NCBI RefSeq assembly: GCF_001013905.1
Contig: NZ_LN831790.1
Coordinates: 6,834,001 to 6,898,000, forward strand
DNA from: Streptomyces leeuwenhoekii
GTDB lineage: Bacteria; Actinomycetota; Actinomycetes; Streptomycetales; Streptomycetaceae
Direction of reading: 5' to 3'
DNA: 64,000 nucleotides
Positions within the stretch are counted from its first letter, which is position 1; each line of letters begins with the position of its first letter. Made by a program: the position numbers and the translations under genes. Shown in pieces: positions 1-7,585 of the stretch. The notes beneath the pieces were generated by a model. That model saw nothing but the letters and a program-made list of their open reading frames with translations. It searched no databases and was not told the DNA's origin.

Positions 1-859
1 ATGGCCGCGACGAGGACAGTCGCCTCGTAGCGGACCGCGAGCTTGTCGTATCGCGTAGCCACGGCGCGGTGCCTTTTGAGACGGTTGATGCCGCACTCGA
101 CCGCGTGCCGAGCCTTGTAGTCCTGCGGGTCGAACGTCGGTGGCCGGCCGCCGCGCGAGCCGCGTTTCTTGCGGTTGCGGGCCTGGTCGGCCTTATCCGG
201 GATGGTGTAGTGGATCCCGCGCCGCCGCAGGTAAGCACGGTTCTTCCGTGAGGCGTACGCTTTGTCGGCACGCACGCGATCGGGCCGGGTGCGCGGCCTG
301 CCCGGCCCAAGTCGTGGGACACGGACTTCGTTAAGGACGAACTCGAAGGGCGGGGAATCGCCCCGCTGCCCGGCCGTGATCACGATGGGCATGGGCTTCT
401 GGCCCTGTTCGACGGCGAGGTGCAGCTTGGTGGTCAGGCCTCCGTGCGAGCGCCCGAGCCCGTGGTCGTCCGGCTCGACAGTGACGCCGCCGGGCGGCTC
501 CTTCTGCAGCTCCCCTTTTCCCTCGCCCCGGCGGCGTGCTGGTGGGCCCGGCACACCGTGCCACCAACGTTGATGTCCCAGGTGATCAGCTTCTTCGCGT
601 CGGCCGGGGCCTGGAGCGCGGTGAAAATCCGACGCCAGGTGCCGTTCCGCTGCCACCGGCGGAACAGGTCGTACACCCGGCCCCACGGCCCATACTCGGC
701 CGGAAGGTCCCGCCACGGGATGCCGGTGCGGACCCGGAACCGTATGCCATCGACCAATTGTCGCCTGGCCCACGTCGGCGGCCGACCAGGCTTCTTGCCC
801 TTCGTCAACAGCGGTTCCAGCACAGTCCACTGCGCGTCCGTCAGATCTCCACGCGCCAC
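1..859 (-). CDS. IS5-family transposase, two frames joined by a likely -1 programmed frameshift; runs off the edge
   Basis: This is a DDE transposase of the IS5 family. The first frame (859 to 434) carries the N-terminal part with the typical [11 protein letters not shown] opening and the RAHQHAAGA motif. The second frame continues without a stop to position 1 and carries [17 protein letters not shown] and the C-terminal [26 protein letters not shown] signature. The switch point is the minus-strand heptamer A AAG GGG inside AAAAGGGG (512-519), a canonical -1 slippery site; re-reading one base there gives continuous homology. The GTG at 859 is the start because in-frame TGA codons lie just upstream. 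The family pattern VDST before RAHQHA reads VGGT here, so the first catalytic Asp appears to be missing and this copy may be inactive. About 286 residues are present, close to full length. Confidence 0.8.
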
Positions 860-905
860 GAATCAAGATCATCGCACGTCCAAGATCCACTTCCGATACA
901 CGCCC
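1..905 (-). mobile_element. IS5-family insertion sequence (IS427-like), cut by the left window edge
   Basis: The element consists of one transposase gene plus about 45 bases of leader. The right boundary is placed at the G-rich end whose minus strand begins GGGCGTGTATCGG, a typical IS end. It lies directly against the dinucleotide TA (906-907), which would be the target of an IS427-type element. The other end is outside the window, so inverted repeats and target duplication cannot be confirmed. The boundary merges with the stop codon of the neighbouring acyltransferase gene. Confidence 0.7.
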
Positions 906-1633
906 TAACCGCGCGGTGTCCGCCGCGGCCGGCGCGACCTCGCCGCCCGCTCCCGCTCCGCCTCCGCGGCCTTGACGTCGGCCGCGTACCGGTCGACGTA
1001 CTCCTGCCCGGACAGCGACAGGATCGCGGACATGATCTCGTCGGTGACCGCACGCAGGACGGCCTTCTCGTGCTCCATCCCGGCGTACCGGGAGAAGTCC
1101 AGCGGCTCGCCGAAGCGGATGGTCACGGGGCGGACGCGCGGTACCGTCTTGCCCGGCGGTTGCGCCTCGAACGTGCCGATCATCGCGCAGGGCACCACCG
1201 GCACCCCGGCCTTCAGGGCCATCACCGCCACGCCCACCTTGCCCTTGTACAGCCGGCCGTCGTGCGAGCGCGTCCCCTCCGGGTAGACGCCGAGCAACTC
1301 GCCCCTGTCCAGCACCCCGAGTCCCTCCCGGATGGCGGCCTGCCCGGCCTCCTTGCCGGAACGGTCGACCGGGATCTGCCCGGCGCTGCGGAAGAACGCC
1401 GCGGTCAGCCTGCCCTTGAGGCCGGGCCCCGTGAAATACTCGGCCTTCGCCAGGAAGGTGATCCGCCGCTTGAGCACGGCGGGCATGAGGAAATGGTCCG
1501 AGAAGGACAGATGGTTTCCGGCGACGATCGCCGCCCCCGACGACGGCACATGGTCCAGCCCTTCGATCCGAGGGCGGAAGGCCAGCCGCAGCAACGGGCC
1601 CAGCAGCACGTACTTGAGCAGGTGGTAGAACAC
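905..1633 (-). CDS. plsC: 1-acyl-sn-glycerol-3-phosphate acyltransferase (PlsC-like)
   Basis: This membrane-associated acyltransferase of phospholipid synthesis transfers an acyl chain to lysophosphatidate. The 242-residue protein shows the catalytic NHLSFSD block (HX4D) near residue 41 and the EGTRS substrate-binding motif near residue 119, with hydrophobic N-terminal helices. The start is a GTG at 1633 preceded by GAGAGG. The stop TAG at 905-907 seems to be built from the target TA plus the first G of the adjoining IS5-type element, so the extreme C-terminus may have been changed by the insertion. The tail is rich in Arg and Ala, which is common and probably tolerates this. Substrate specificity cannot be read from sequence. 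Confidence 0.85.
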   Translation of the reverse strand: MFYHLLKYVLLGPLLRLAFRPRIEGLDHVPSSGAAIVAGNHLSFSDHFLMPAVLKRRITFLAKAEYFTGPGLKGRLTAAFFRSAGQIPVDRSGKEAGQAAIREGLGVLDRGELLGVYPEGTRSHDGRLYKGKVGVAVMALKAGVPVVPCAMIGTFEAQPPGKTVPRVRPVTIRFGEPLDFSRYAGMEHEKAVLRAVTDEIMSAILSLSGQEYVDRYAADVKAAEAERERAARSRRPRRTPRG

Positions 1634-1883
1634 GGCTCGCCTCTCGGTAGGACCAGCTCCCCTTGGAACCAGCGTCTCCCCAGGTCGACCCAGGGGCCAC
1701 GGACATGGGCTGAGGTGCGTCTGTCGTCATCTGTAGCCAGGTTCGGGCGGTCTCATGCTGACCCATTGCTCAGTCAGCTGACGGTCGGTCGCGGCAGGGC
1801 GGCTGTGCCGTCCGTGCGGTCAGGCGCATGGCCCGTCGGGCGCGGTGAACGCCCGAAGGATTGCCTGCCACATTGCTGTCCAT

Positions 1884-1895
1884 ATTGTTGACAAT
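1884..1895 (+). promoter_or_regulatory. GntR-type operator and -35 box upstream of the tannase gene
   Basis: The inverted repeat ATTGT-TG-ACAAT lies in an AT-rich patch 70 bases before the tannase start and overlaps a perfect TTGACA (1888-1893). A weak -10 candidate TACGCC starts 16 bases later. The layout resembles operators of FCD/GntR repressors, but no such regulator is nearby. The rest of the gene-free stretch 1634-1966 shows nothing else I can support. Confidence 0.45.
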
Positions 1896-1966
1896 CTTGT
1901 AGCGTGCATTACGCCTCGACCCCGGGGCCTTGGGCGAAGCACTCGGTGCTCGATGAGGGGAGACCC

Positions 1967-3766
1967 ATGCAGAGGCTCTCTGCGTCCTTCGGACGTGGCG
2001 CGTCGACTCACCCGGCCGGTACGGGGGCAGGACGCCCCGCGGCCCGCGGCCGCCTCCTGAGAGGCGTGGCGCTCGCGGGTTCCCTCGTGCTCGCGGCGGT
2101 CGCGGTGCCGACCTCCGTCGTGGCGGCGGCTCCCGCCACCGGCCGCGGTCACACGGCGGACCCCCAGGACGCCGCGCTCGACTTCGACTCCGCCGCGTAC
2201 ACGACGATCACCGTCACGGTCGACGGCCGGCCGATGAGCGTGCGCTGGTACAAGGAGATCTGTTACGTCGCCGACCCGGTCACCGCGGCGGCCCGGCAGC
2301 CCGGCGGCCCCGGTGGCGGCACCACCACGGTCCCCGACACCGCCTGCGGCTACCAGAGCATGAACGTGTTCGTCCCCGAGAGCGCCTTCGGCGACCAGCG
2401 GACGCCGGTCTACTTCGCGGTCGACAACAGTGGCTGGAGGGCGAGTCGTATACGGGCGAGCGTCACCGCCGGCACCTCCTACAGCAGCTCGACGAGCACC
2501 GTCGGTGCCGCCCTGAAGGCGGGTTACGTCTTCGTCGACGTCGCGAGCCGCAGTCGTGGGCTGATCGGCGCCGACGGCTCGGCCCCCGGCAAGGCCCCCG
2601 CGGCGGTGGTCGACGCCAAGGCCGCCGTGCGCTACCTGCGCCTCAACGATGCCGCGATGCCCGGCAGCTCGGAGCGGATCGTCGTCAACGGCACCAGCGG
2701 CGGCGGCGCACTGGTGTCGATCCTGGGCGCCTCCGGCAACAGCGCCGAGTACACCCCCTATCTCGCCGCGATCGGGGCGGCCGGCATCGACGCCAGGGGC
2801 CGCAGCACCCTGCGCGACGACGTCTTCGCCGTCAACGCGTACTGCCCGATCACCGACCTCGGCAACGCCGACATCGCCTACGAGTGGCTGTACAACGTTC
2901 TCGCCACCCGCGACGCCACCGGCTCGAACCCTTCCCCCGAGGACGCCACCGCGATCGCGGCGCAGTTCGCGGCGTACGAGAAGAGCCTCGGGCTGCGCAA
3001 CCCCGACGGCTCCCGGCTCACCGCCGCCACCATGCTCGACACCATCGAGAAGGAGGTCATCCGCTCCGCCGAGACCTACCTCCAGGCGGATCCCGCCCAC
3101 ACCATTCCGCCGCTGGGCGGCACCTTCGAGATCACCTCCGGCGCCCCCGGAGGCACACCCACCACCAAGTCGTACGTCAACGACTGGATCGACGTCGACA
3201 CCGCCACCGGCACGGTGCGCTCCGTCGACATGGCGAAGTACCTCGCCTTCGTCGCGACCCAGGCCAAGCTCAAGACGACCCCCGCCTTCGACGCGGTGGG
3301 CGTCCACGGCAACACCACCAGCGGCACCGAGACCGACCTCTTCGGCCCGCCGACCCAGACGTACATGAACTACACGGAGTACGGCTGGAACCACAACGAC
3401 GTCGCCGGTGACGGCAGCGGCATCGACGACACCGGGCTGACCTGGAAGCAGTACACCGCGAAGAAGAGCACCACCGTCGACGACCAGGTCCACCTGATCA
3501 ACCCGATGGACTTCATCGGCACGAGCGCCGACACCGCACCGAACTGGTACGTCCGCCACGGCACCCGCGACCGGGACACCGCGTTCACCGTCTCGGTCAA
3601 CCTCGACCGGGCGCTCGCCGCGGACCCGCAGGTCAGGAACCTGAACCACCGGCTCGCCTGGAACCAGCCCCATGCCGGCAACTACGACGTCCCCGAGGCC
3701 ATGGCCTGGATCGCCGACACCGTCCGCAAGGCCGGCAACCCGCTCGCCCCCCGGCCCAAGGGATAG
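1967..3766 (+). CDS. secreted subtype-B tannase / feruloyl-esterase-like alpha/beta hydrolase
   Basis: The protein resembles bacterial subtype-B tannases (the Lactobacillus plantarum type), which hydrolyse galloyl esters and depsides. Residues 1 to about 50 form a signal peptide with an Arg-rich start and a core LAGSLVLAAVAV. The nucleophile elbow is NGTSGGGAL (about residue 235), followed by the conserved YCPITDLGNADIAYEW block. The likely acid and base are the Asp of RDRDTAF and the His of NQPHAGNYD near the C-terminus, matching the Ser-Asp-His order of the family. The 599-residue length is slightly above that of lactobacillar enzymes because of the export signal. The ATG at 1967 has GAGGGGAG six bases upstream and gives a proper signal peptide, so I prefer it to the ATG at 1904. 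An operator-like palindrome upstream suggests substrate-responsive control. Confidence 0.75.
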   Translation: MQRLSASFGRGASTHPAGTGAGRPAARGRLLRGVALAGSLVLAAVAVPTSVVAAAPATGRGHTADPQDAALDFDSAAYTTITVTVDGRPMSVRWYKEICYVADPVTAAARQPGGPGGGTTTVPDTACGYQSMNVFVPESAFGDQRTPVYFAVDNSGWRASRIRASVTAGTSYSSSTSTVGAALKAGYVFVDVASRSRGLIGADGSAPGKAPAAVVDAKAAVRYLRLNDAAMPGSSERIVVNGTSGGGALVSILGASGNSAEYTPYLAAIGAAGIDARGRSTLRDDVFAVNAYCPITDLGNADIAYEWLYNVLATRDATGSNPSPEDATAIAAQFAAYEKSLGLRNPDGSRLTAATMLDTIEKEVIRSAETYLQADPAHTIPPLGGTFEITSGAPGGTPTTKSYVNDWIDVDTATGTVRSVDMAKYLAFVATQAKLKTTPAFDAVGVHGNTTSGTETDLFGPPTQTYMNYTEYGWNHNDVAGDGSGIDDTGLTWKQYTAKKSTTVDDQVHLINPMDFIGTSADTAPNWYVRHGTRDRDTAFTVSVNLDRALAADPQVRNLNHRLAWNQPHAGNYDVPEAMAWIADTVRKAGNPLAPRPKG

Positions 3767-3854
3767 GACGGGCTCTCGGCCGCCCCTGCACGACGGGCAC
3801 CCGACCACTTACGAGGCGGGTCGAGAAGAAAACGCCTCGTCACGAGGGGTGGGC

Positions 3855-4640
3855 ATGTGGCAGGGTCCCGCCGTGACAGACATGGACAGCATCGTGATCA
3901 CCACGCTTGCCGAGCGTCCGTCCCTGCTCTCCCGCATCTATGAGATCACGGACACGTGGCCGGCCTTCATACCGCACGATCCGGTAGCGGAAGCGTTGCT
4001 CGGCAGGGTGGCCGCGGACTTTTCCCACTACTGCGTGGTGGCGACGGACGGCGACCGCGTCGTCGCCCGTGGGCTGAGCGTGCCGTTCACCGCGGACCTC
4101 GACGGCCGTGAGGAGATGCCGGACAGGGGCTGGGACCAGGTACTCGTCTGGTCGTTCCACGACCGGTGCCATGGGCGGACGCCGACGACAGCCAGTGCCC
4201 TGGAGATCACGGTGGACACCGACTACCTCGGCCGCGGCCTGTCCTACGCAATGCTGGCCGCGCTGCGGGACGCCGTCGGCCGGCAGGGCCATGACGTGCT
4301 GCTGGCCCCGGTCCGCCCGACGGCCAAGCACCTCGAACCGCGCGTCACCATGACCGACTACGTCGGCAGGCGGGACGACGACGGGCTTCCGGCCGACCCC
4401 TGGCTCCGAGTACACGTCAAGGCCGGCGGCAGCATCCGGAAGATCGCCCCGGCATCGATGACCGTCAGCGGATCACTGGATCAGTGGCGCCGGTGGACCG
4501 GCCTGCCGTTCGACGAGGACGGGGACATCGCGGTACCGGGCGCCCTCGTCCCGGTGCAGTGCGACACCGCACGGGACCGAGCCGTCTATGTCGAGCCCAA
4601 CGTCTGGGTACGGCACGACGTGCGGCCGCCCGCCGTCTGA
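3855..4640 (+). CDS. GNAT-family N-acetyltransferase-like protein
   Basis: This 261-residue cytoplasmic protein resembles actinobacterial GNAT-fold acetyltransferases. The segment VDTDYLGRGLSYAMLAALRD (about residues 117-136) resembles the acetyl-CoA-binding GxG/A loop after a beta strand. An N-terminal ASCT-like portion and a C-terminal extension ending in VEPNVWVRHDV follow the common pattern. The substrate is unknown. The ATG at 3855 has GAGGGGT six bases before it; a GTG at 3873 is an alternative. It is transcribed in the tannase direction 88 bases downstream, but a functional link is not evident. Confidence 0.6.
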   Translation: MWQGPAVTDMDSIVITTLAERPSLLSRIYEITDTWPAFIPHDPVAEALLGRVAADFSHYCVVATDGDRVVARGLSVPFTADLDGREEMPDRGWDQVLVWSFHDRCHGRTPTTASALEITVDTDYLGRGLSYAMLAALRDAVGRQGHDVLLAPVRPTAKHLEPRVTMTDYVGRRDDDGLPADPWLRVHVKAGGSIRKIAPASMTVSGSLDQWRRWTGLPFDEDGDIAVPGALVPVQCDTARDRAVYVEPNVWVRHDVRPPAV

Positions 4641-4662
4641 CTGCTCGGCGCCCGGCACACCA

Positions 4663-4681
4663 GGCCCGGCATGCCGGGGCC
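4663..4681. terminator. hairpin between convergent genes
   Basis: A GC-rich near-perfect palindrome (GGCCCGGC / GCCGGGGCC around CAT) lies between the ends of the acetyltransferase gene and the facing DinB-like gene. It has no T-tract, so it is a probable but unproven bidirectional terminator. Confidence 0.4.
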
Positions 4682-4741
4682 GCCGCCGCATCCGGCCGGG
4701 GCGCTGGCCCTGCAGGGATGCGACGCCGCACTCACCCGGGT

Positions 4742-5401
4742 TCAGCGGCCGCGGCTGCGGAGGATGTCGACACCGTCGCCTTCGAGGTCGTCGCAGTACG
4801 TCGTGCGTCCGGTCATGGCCATGGTCAGGGCCAGGGTGGGGCCGGAGACGAGCGGCCCGGAACCGGTCGTGAAGGGGCCGTCGTCCGCGGCGAGTCTCAG
4901 TCCGCGGATGCGTCCCTTGGCGACGACCACGAGGTCAGAACTCCGGTAGTACTCGGCCACCTGGGTGACGACCCCGATCGGGTAGTCGCGGCGGATGCCC
5001 AGCGGGCGCCGGATGTCTTCGCCGTGCACGATCGTCTCGCCCAGCAGGGCCAGGGCGGGCAGGGGAGGCTTGGTCGTGCTCGGGACGATGCGGCGGAAAC
5101 GCTCCAGGGTCTCGGCCGGAGTCGTGCCCAGTTGTTCGGCCAGCCGCATGGCCACCTGTTTGTCGAAGTCGAAGCGGCAGCGGATCACCCCGGCCAGCCA
5201 GCGCACGGCGTCAAGGCTCGCGGACGCGGTGATGTGGGCCAACACCTCACGCACCGTCAATCCGGTGCACAGCGACGGCTTCGCCCACTGCTCGTCCGTC
5301 AGATGCGCGAGATCGGCCGCCAGAGCCGCTCGCTCCGCGCGGATCAAGGGCCAGACTCCGGTCCTGCCGCCGCGGTCCGCTGTCAGTTCCGGATCAGTCA
5401 T
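4742..5401 (-). CDS. maleylpyruvate isomerase-family mycothiol-dependent enzyme (DinB-like fold)
   Basis: This 219-residue protein of the actinobacterial MDMPI_N / TIGR03083 group contains a four-helix DinB-like domain. The N-terminal RAERAALAADLAHLTDEQW and the LCTGLTVREVLAHI stretch carry the conserved helix with a metal-binding His near residue 56. GETIVHGEDIRRPLG in the middle supplies two more candidate metal ligands. Family members use mycothiol as a thiol cofactor, but most have no assigned substrate. The start ATG at 5401 is preceded by AGGAG. It faces the acetyltransferase gene and is not obviously part of an operon. Confidence 0.75.
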   Translation of the reverse strand: MTDPELTADRGGRTGVWPLIRAERAALAADLAHLTDEQWAKPSLCTGLTVREVLAHITASASLDAVRWLAGVIRCRFDFDKQVAMRLAEQLGTTPAETLERFRRIVPSTTKPPLPALALLGETIVHGEDIRRPLGIRRDYPIGVVTQVAEYYRSSDLVVVAKGRIRGLRLAADDGPFTTGSGPLVSGPTLALTMAMTGRTTYCDDLEGDGVDILRSRGR

Positions 5402-5929
5402 CGGGGTCTCCTGTCACAGGGCGTGCTCCACAGTGCACCCGGGCCGGAACCGGTGTGGTCCGGCAAGGGTGTTCGTGAAGGAGACCGCTGTTCCCGAGCG
5501 AAGTCATCGCCCGTGAGCGATCTTTCCCTGGTCGTCCTTCCGGCATTCGTGGCGACCGTCGCAAGGAGGGCTCGGTGGACCGGCTCCCGTCGTCGGCGGG
5601 CCCCACGCGTGTGGTGCCCTGGTCGTGTGGTGAGGTGCCCGTCGGCGCGGGTGCCGCCGGGAAACCCGCACACCGGGCGAGGGCGCGGCTTCCGGCCGAT
5701 GTGGCCGCTTCCCGGCCCGCACCGTCGCGCGAGCCCGCCACCGGTGATTGAGTAGGCGGCACCGAGCACGCATGTCTCCAGCACTTCGTACCGGCCCCGG
5801 GGAGCGGCTGTCGTGGCCTCCGGGGTGCCCGGCGTCCCTGACGGTCCGCCGGACACGGCCCCCACGGCGGCCATGGCGGCCGTCGGCCCGCGATCGGCGT
5901 ACGGCCTACGAACACAGGAGGAGTCCACC
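5402..5929. other. gene-poor stretch before the degenerate cluster
   Basis: No recognisable intact gene lies here. A 58-codon ORF at 5575-5751 (+) is described separately. The last part carries a good ribosome binding site (AGGAGG near 5913-5918) that serves the broken gene at 5930. I see no tRNA, repeat or terminator. Confidence 0.5.
5575..5751 (+). CDS. possible 58-residue ORF, perhaps a remnant of a regulatory protein
   Basis: A GTG at 5575 follows AAGGAGGG by four bases, and the frame runs to a TGA at 5749-5751. The product starts VDRLPSSAGPTRVVPW and then contains GAAGKPAHRARARL, loosely like the N-terminus of Streptomyces ATP-binding (anti-sigma-like) regulators. It would be cut short compared with those. 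It may equally be chance coding in G+C-rich DNA. Confidence 0.25.
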   Translation: MDRLPSSAGPTRVVPWSCGEVPVGAGAAGKPAHRARARLPADVAASRPAPSREPATGD

Positions 5930-6327
5930 GTGGCGTTCCCCCGCATCGCGCTCGTCACCTGCCGGGAGGTCGTGAAGGACCCCGACTGGGATCGCGACCT
6001 TCCCCTGCACTGGCGCTGACCGACCCGGAGGCGTTCGCCCGCTTCCCGGACGACGACATCCGCTGGTCCCGCCGGATCCGGCAGGTCTACCTCAACAACA
6101 AGCGGGCCGGGCACTGCCGCTCCGAGCGGTGGCGGCAGGCGCTGGGCTCCCTGGAGACCAGTGCCGGGATCAGCGCCGCCATCACGCCCGGAGAGCCGGT
6201 GCCGCAGACCGTCGACCTGGCCACCGTGCCCGGATACGTGTACCTCGTCGCCGAGACCATCGAGCCGATCCTCCGTGACTACCGGGCCATTCGCGCCTGG
6301 GAGGAGACGGACCTCTACCTGTCCTAG
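5930..6327 (+). pseudogene. remnant: ATP-grasp-type N-terminus joined out of frame to an unrecognised C-terminal segment
   Basis: A GTG at 5930 with AGGAGG upstream opens a frame reading MAFPRIALVTCREVVKDPDW, which looks like the first strand and loop of a RimK-like or pre-ATP-grasp protein. That frame stops at 6019 after about 29 residues. A different frame is open from about 6016 to 6327 and reads like genuine protein (LTDPEAFARFPDDDIRW, then VPGYVYLVAETIEPILRDY), ending EETDLYLS. The arrangement suggests a deletion that removed most of an ATP-grasp gene and fused it to another gene. The TAG stop lies in the CTAG target of the IS481 element immediately downstream, and excising the element would leave the same stop. 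I do not recognise the C-terminal part. Confidence 0.5.
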
Positions 6328-7400
6328 GTGTTCTGTCCGGGGAGGTTGTGGACGGGTGAGTCAGGTCTCGGCTGAGGGATCTTGAACGGGTGAGGGCCTT
6401 CCGGTTCGGTGTGGATTGCGACGTCTACACCAACAGAAAGGCCCTCGTGGTCCACCGTAATGCACCCCTGACCGAGACCGGCCGCCTGCGTCTGGCCCGC
6501 TGCGTCGTCGAGGACGGCTGGCCGCTGCGCCGGGCCGCCGAACGCTTCCAGGTCTCGCCGACCACCGCCCAGCGGTGGGCCGATCGCTACCGCCGGCTCG
6601 GCGAGGCAGGGATGACCGACCGCTCCAGCCGCCCCCACCACAGCCCGCGCCGCACCCCAACCCACACCGAGCGCCGCATCATCAAGGTCCGGGTCCTGCG
6701 CCGGTGGGGACCGGCCCGCATCGCGCACCTGCTACGGCTGGTGCCCTCCACCGTGCACCGCGTCCTGACCCGTTACGGACTGGCCCGCCTCGCCCATCTG
6801 GACCGGGCGACGGGCCGTGCCATCCGCCGCTACGAACGAGACCGGCCCGGCGAACTCGTCCACGTCGACATCAAGAAGCTCGGCAACATCCCCAACGGCG
6901 GCGGCCACAAAGTCCTCGGCCGGGCTGCGGGGCGCAAGAACCGGACGAACGCCGGCTACAGCTACCTGCACACCGCCGTCGACGACCACTCCCGCCTGGC
7001 CTACAGCGAGATACACACCGACGAGAAGAAGGAAACCGCCACCGCCTTCTGGAAGCGGGCACACGCCTACTTCACCGAGTGCGGGATCACCGTGGAACGA
7101 GTACTGACCGACAACGGCTCCTGCTACCGCTCACGCGGCTGGCGCGACGCCCTGGCAGCAGCCGGGATCACCCACAAGCGAACCCGACCCTACCGGCCCC
7201 AGACCAACGGCAAGGTCGAACGCTTCAACCGCACCCTGCTGGACGAGTGGGCCTACGCACGGCCCTACCGGTCAGAGACCGAACGCCGCGAAGCGTTCCC
7301 ACAGTGGCTGCACTCCTACAATCACCACCGCGGACACACCGCGCTGAAAGGGCAACCACCCGCCAGCCGCGTCCCCAACCTCACAGGGCAATACACCTAG
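6324..7400 (+). mobile_element. IS481-family insertion sequence with CTAG target duplication
   Basis: The 1069-bp element spans 6328-7396 and is flanked by CTAG at 6324-6327 and 7397-7400. The left end reads GTGTTCTGTCC and the inverted right end GTGTATTGCCC, imperfect terminal repeats with the TGT...ACA character of IS481. Both flanking CTAG copies contain a TAG used as a stop codon, one by the upstream remnant and one by the transposase itself. The right flank is the base of a strong hairpin. Confidence 0.85.
6447..7400 (+). CDS. IS481-family transposase
   Basis: This 317-residue DDE transposase appears intact. An N-terminal helix-turn-helix (GWPLRRAAERFQVSPTTAQR, about residues 23-42) binds the IS ends. 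The rve-type catalytic core shows the first Asp in LVHVDIKKLG, the second in VLTDNGSCYRS and the Glu in GKVERFNRTLLDEW. The start is a GTG at 6447 with AGAAAGG just upstream. The frame can be extended to 6390 but that segment belongs to the IS terminus. Translation ends on the TAG supplied by the right-hand target duplication, so the reading frame depends on the insertion site. Confidence 0.9.
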   Translation: MVHRNAPLTETGRLRLARCVVEDGWPLRRAAERFQVSPTTAQRWADRYRRLGEAGMTDRSSRPHHSPRRTPTHTERRIIKVRVLRRWGPARIAHLLRLVPSTVHRVLTRYGLARLAHLDRATGRAIRRYERDRPGELVHVDIKKLGNIPNGGGHKVLGRAAGRKNRTNAGYSYLHTAVDDHSRLAYSEIHTDEKKETATAFWKRAHAYFTECGITVERVLTDNGSCYRSRGWRDALAAAGITHKRTRPYRPQTNGKVERFNRTLLDEWAYARPYRSETERREAFPQWLHSYNHHRGHTALKGQPPASRVPNLTGQYT

Positions 7401-7446
7401 GGCCCTTCCGGCGGATCGCCGCGAAGATCCGCCGGAAGGAGGGCCC
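7400..7446 (+). terminator. strong hairpin terminator beside the IS481 insertion
   Basis: Left arm GGGCCCTTCCGGCGGATC (7400-7417) pairs with the right arm at 7426-7446 across an eight-base loop, with a three-base bulge. There is no T-run. Before the IS arrived it followed the remnant gene at 5930-6327 by one base, so it was probably that gene's terminator. Confidence 0.65.
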
Positions 7447-7585
7447 CGGGCACCGGCCCGGCGCGGCGATCCGCGCCCGGGCCACCCTCCTCCGCCCGGG
7501 CACCGGGCAGGCCCCGGACCCGAACGCGTCCCCGCACCGCCCCCCACCTCGTGGCACGGCCGACTCACACGAAGGAGCCACGCTC

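Noticed and set aside
1820..3808. Very long minus-strand ORF opposite the tannase gene
   Set aside because: It is a product of high third-position G+C on the real strand, has low-complexity Val/Gly/Asp composition and no family resemblance.
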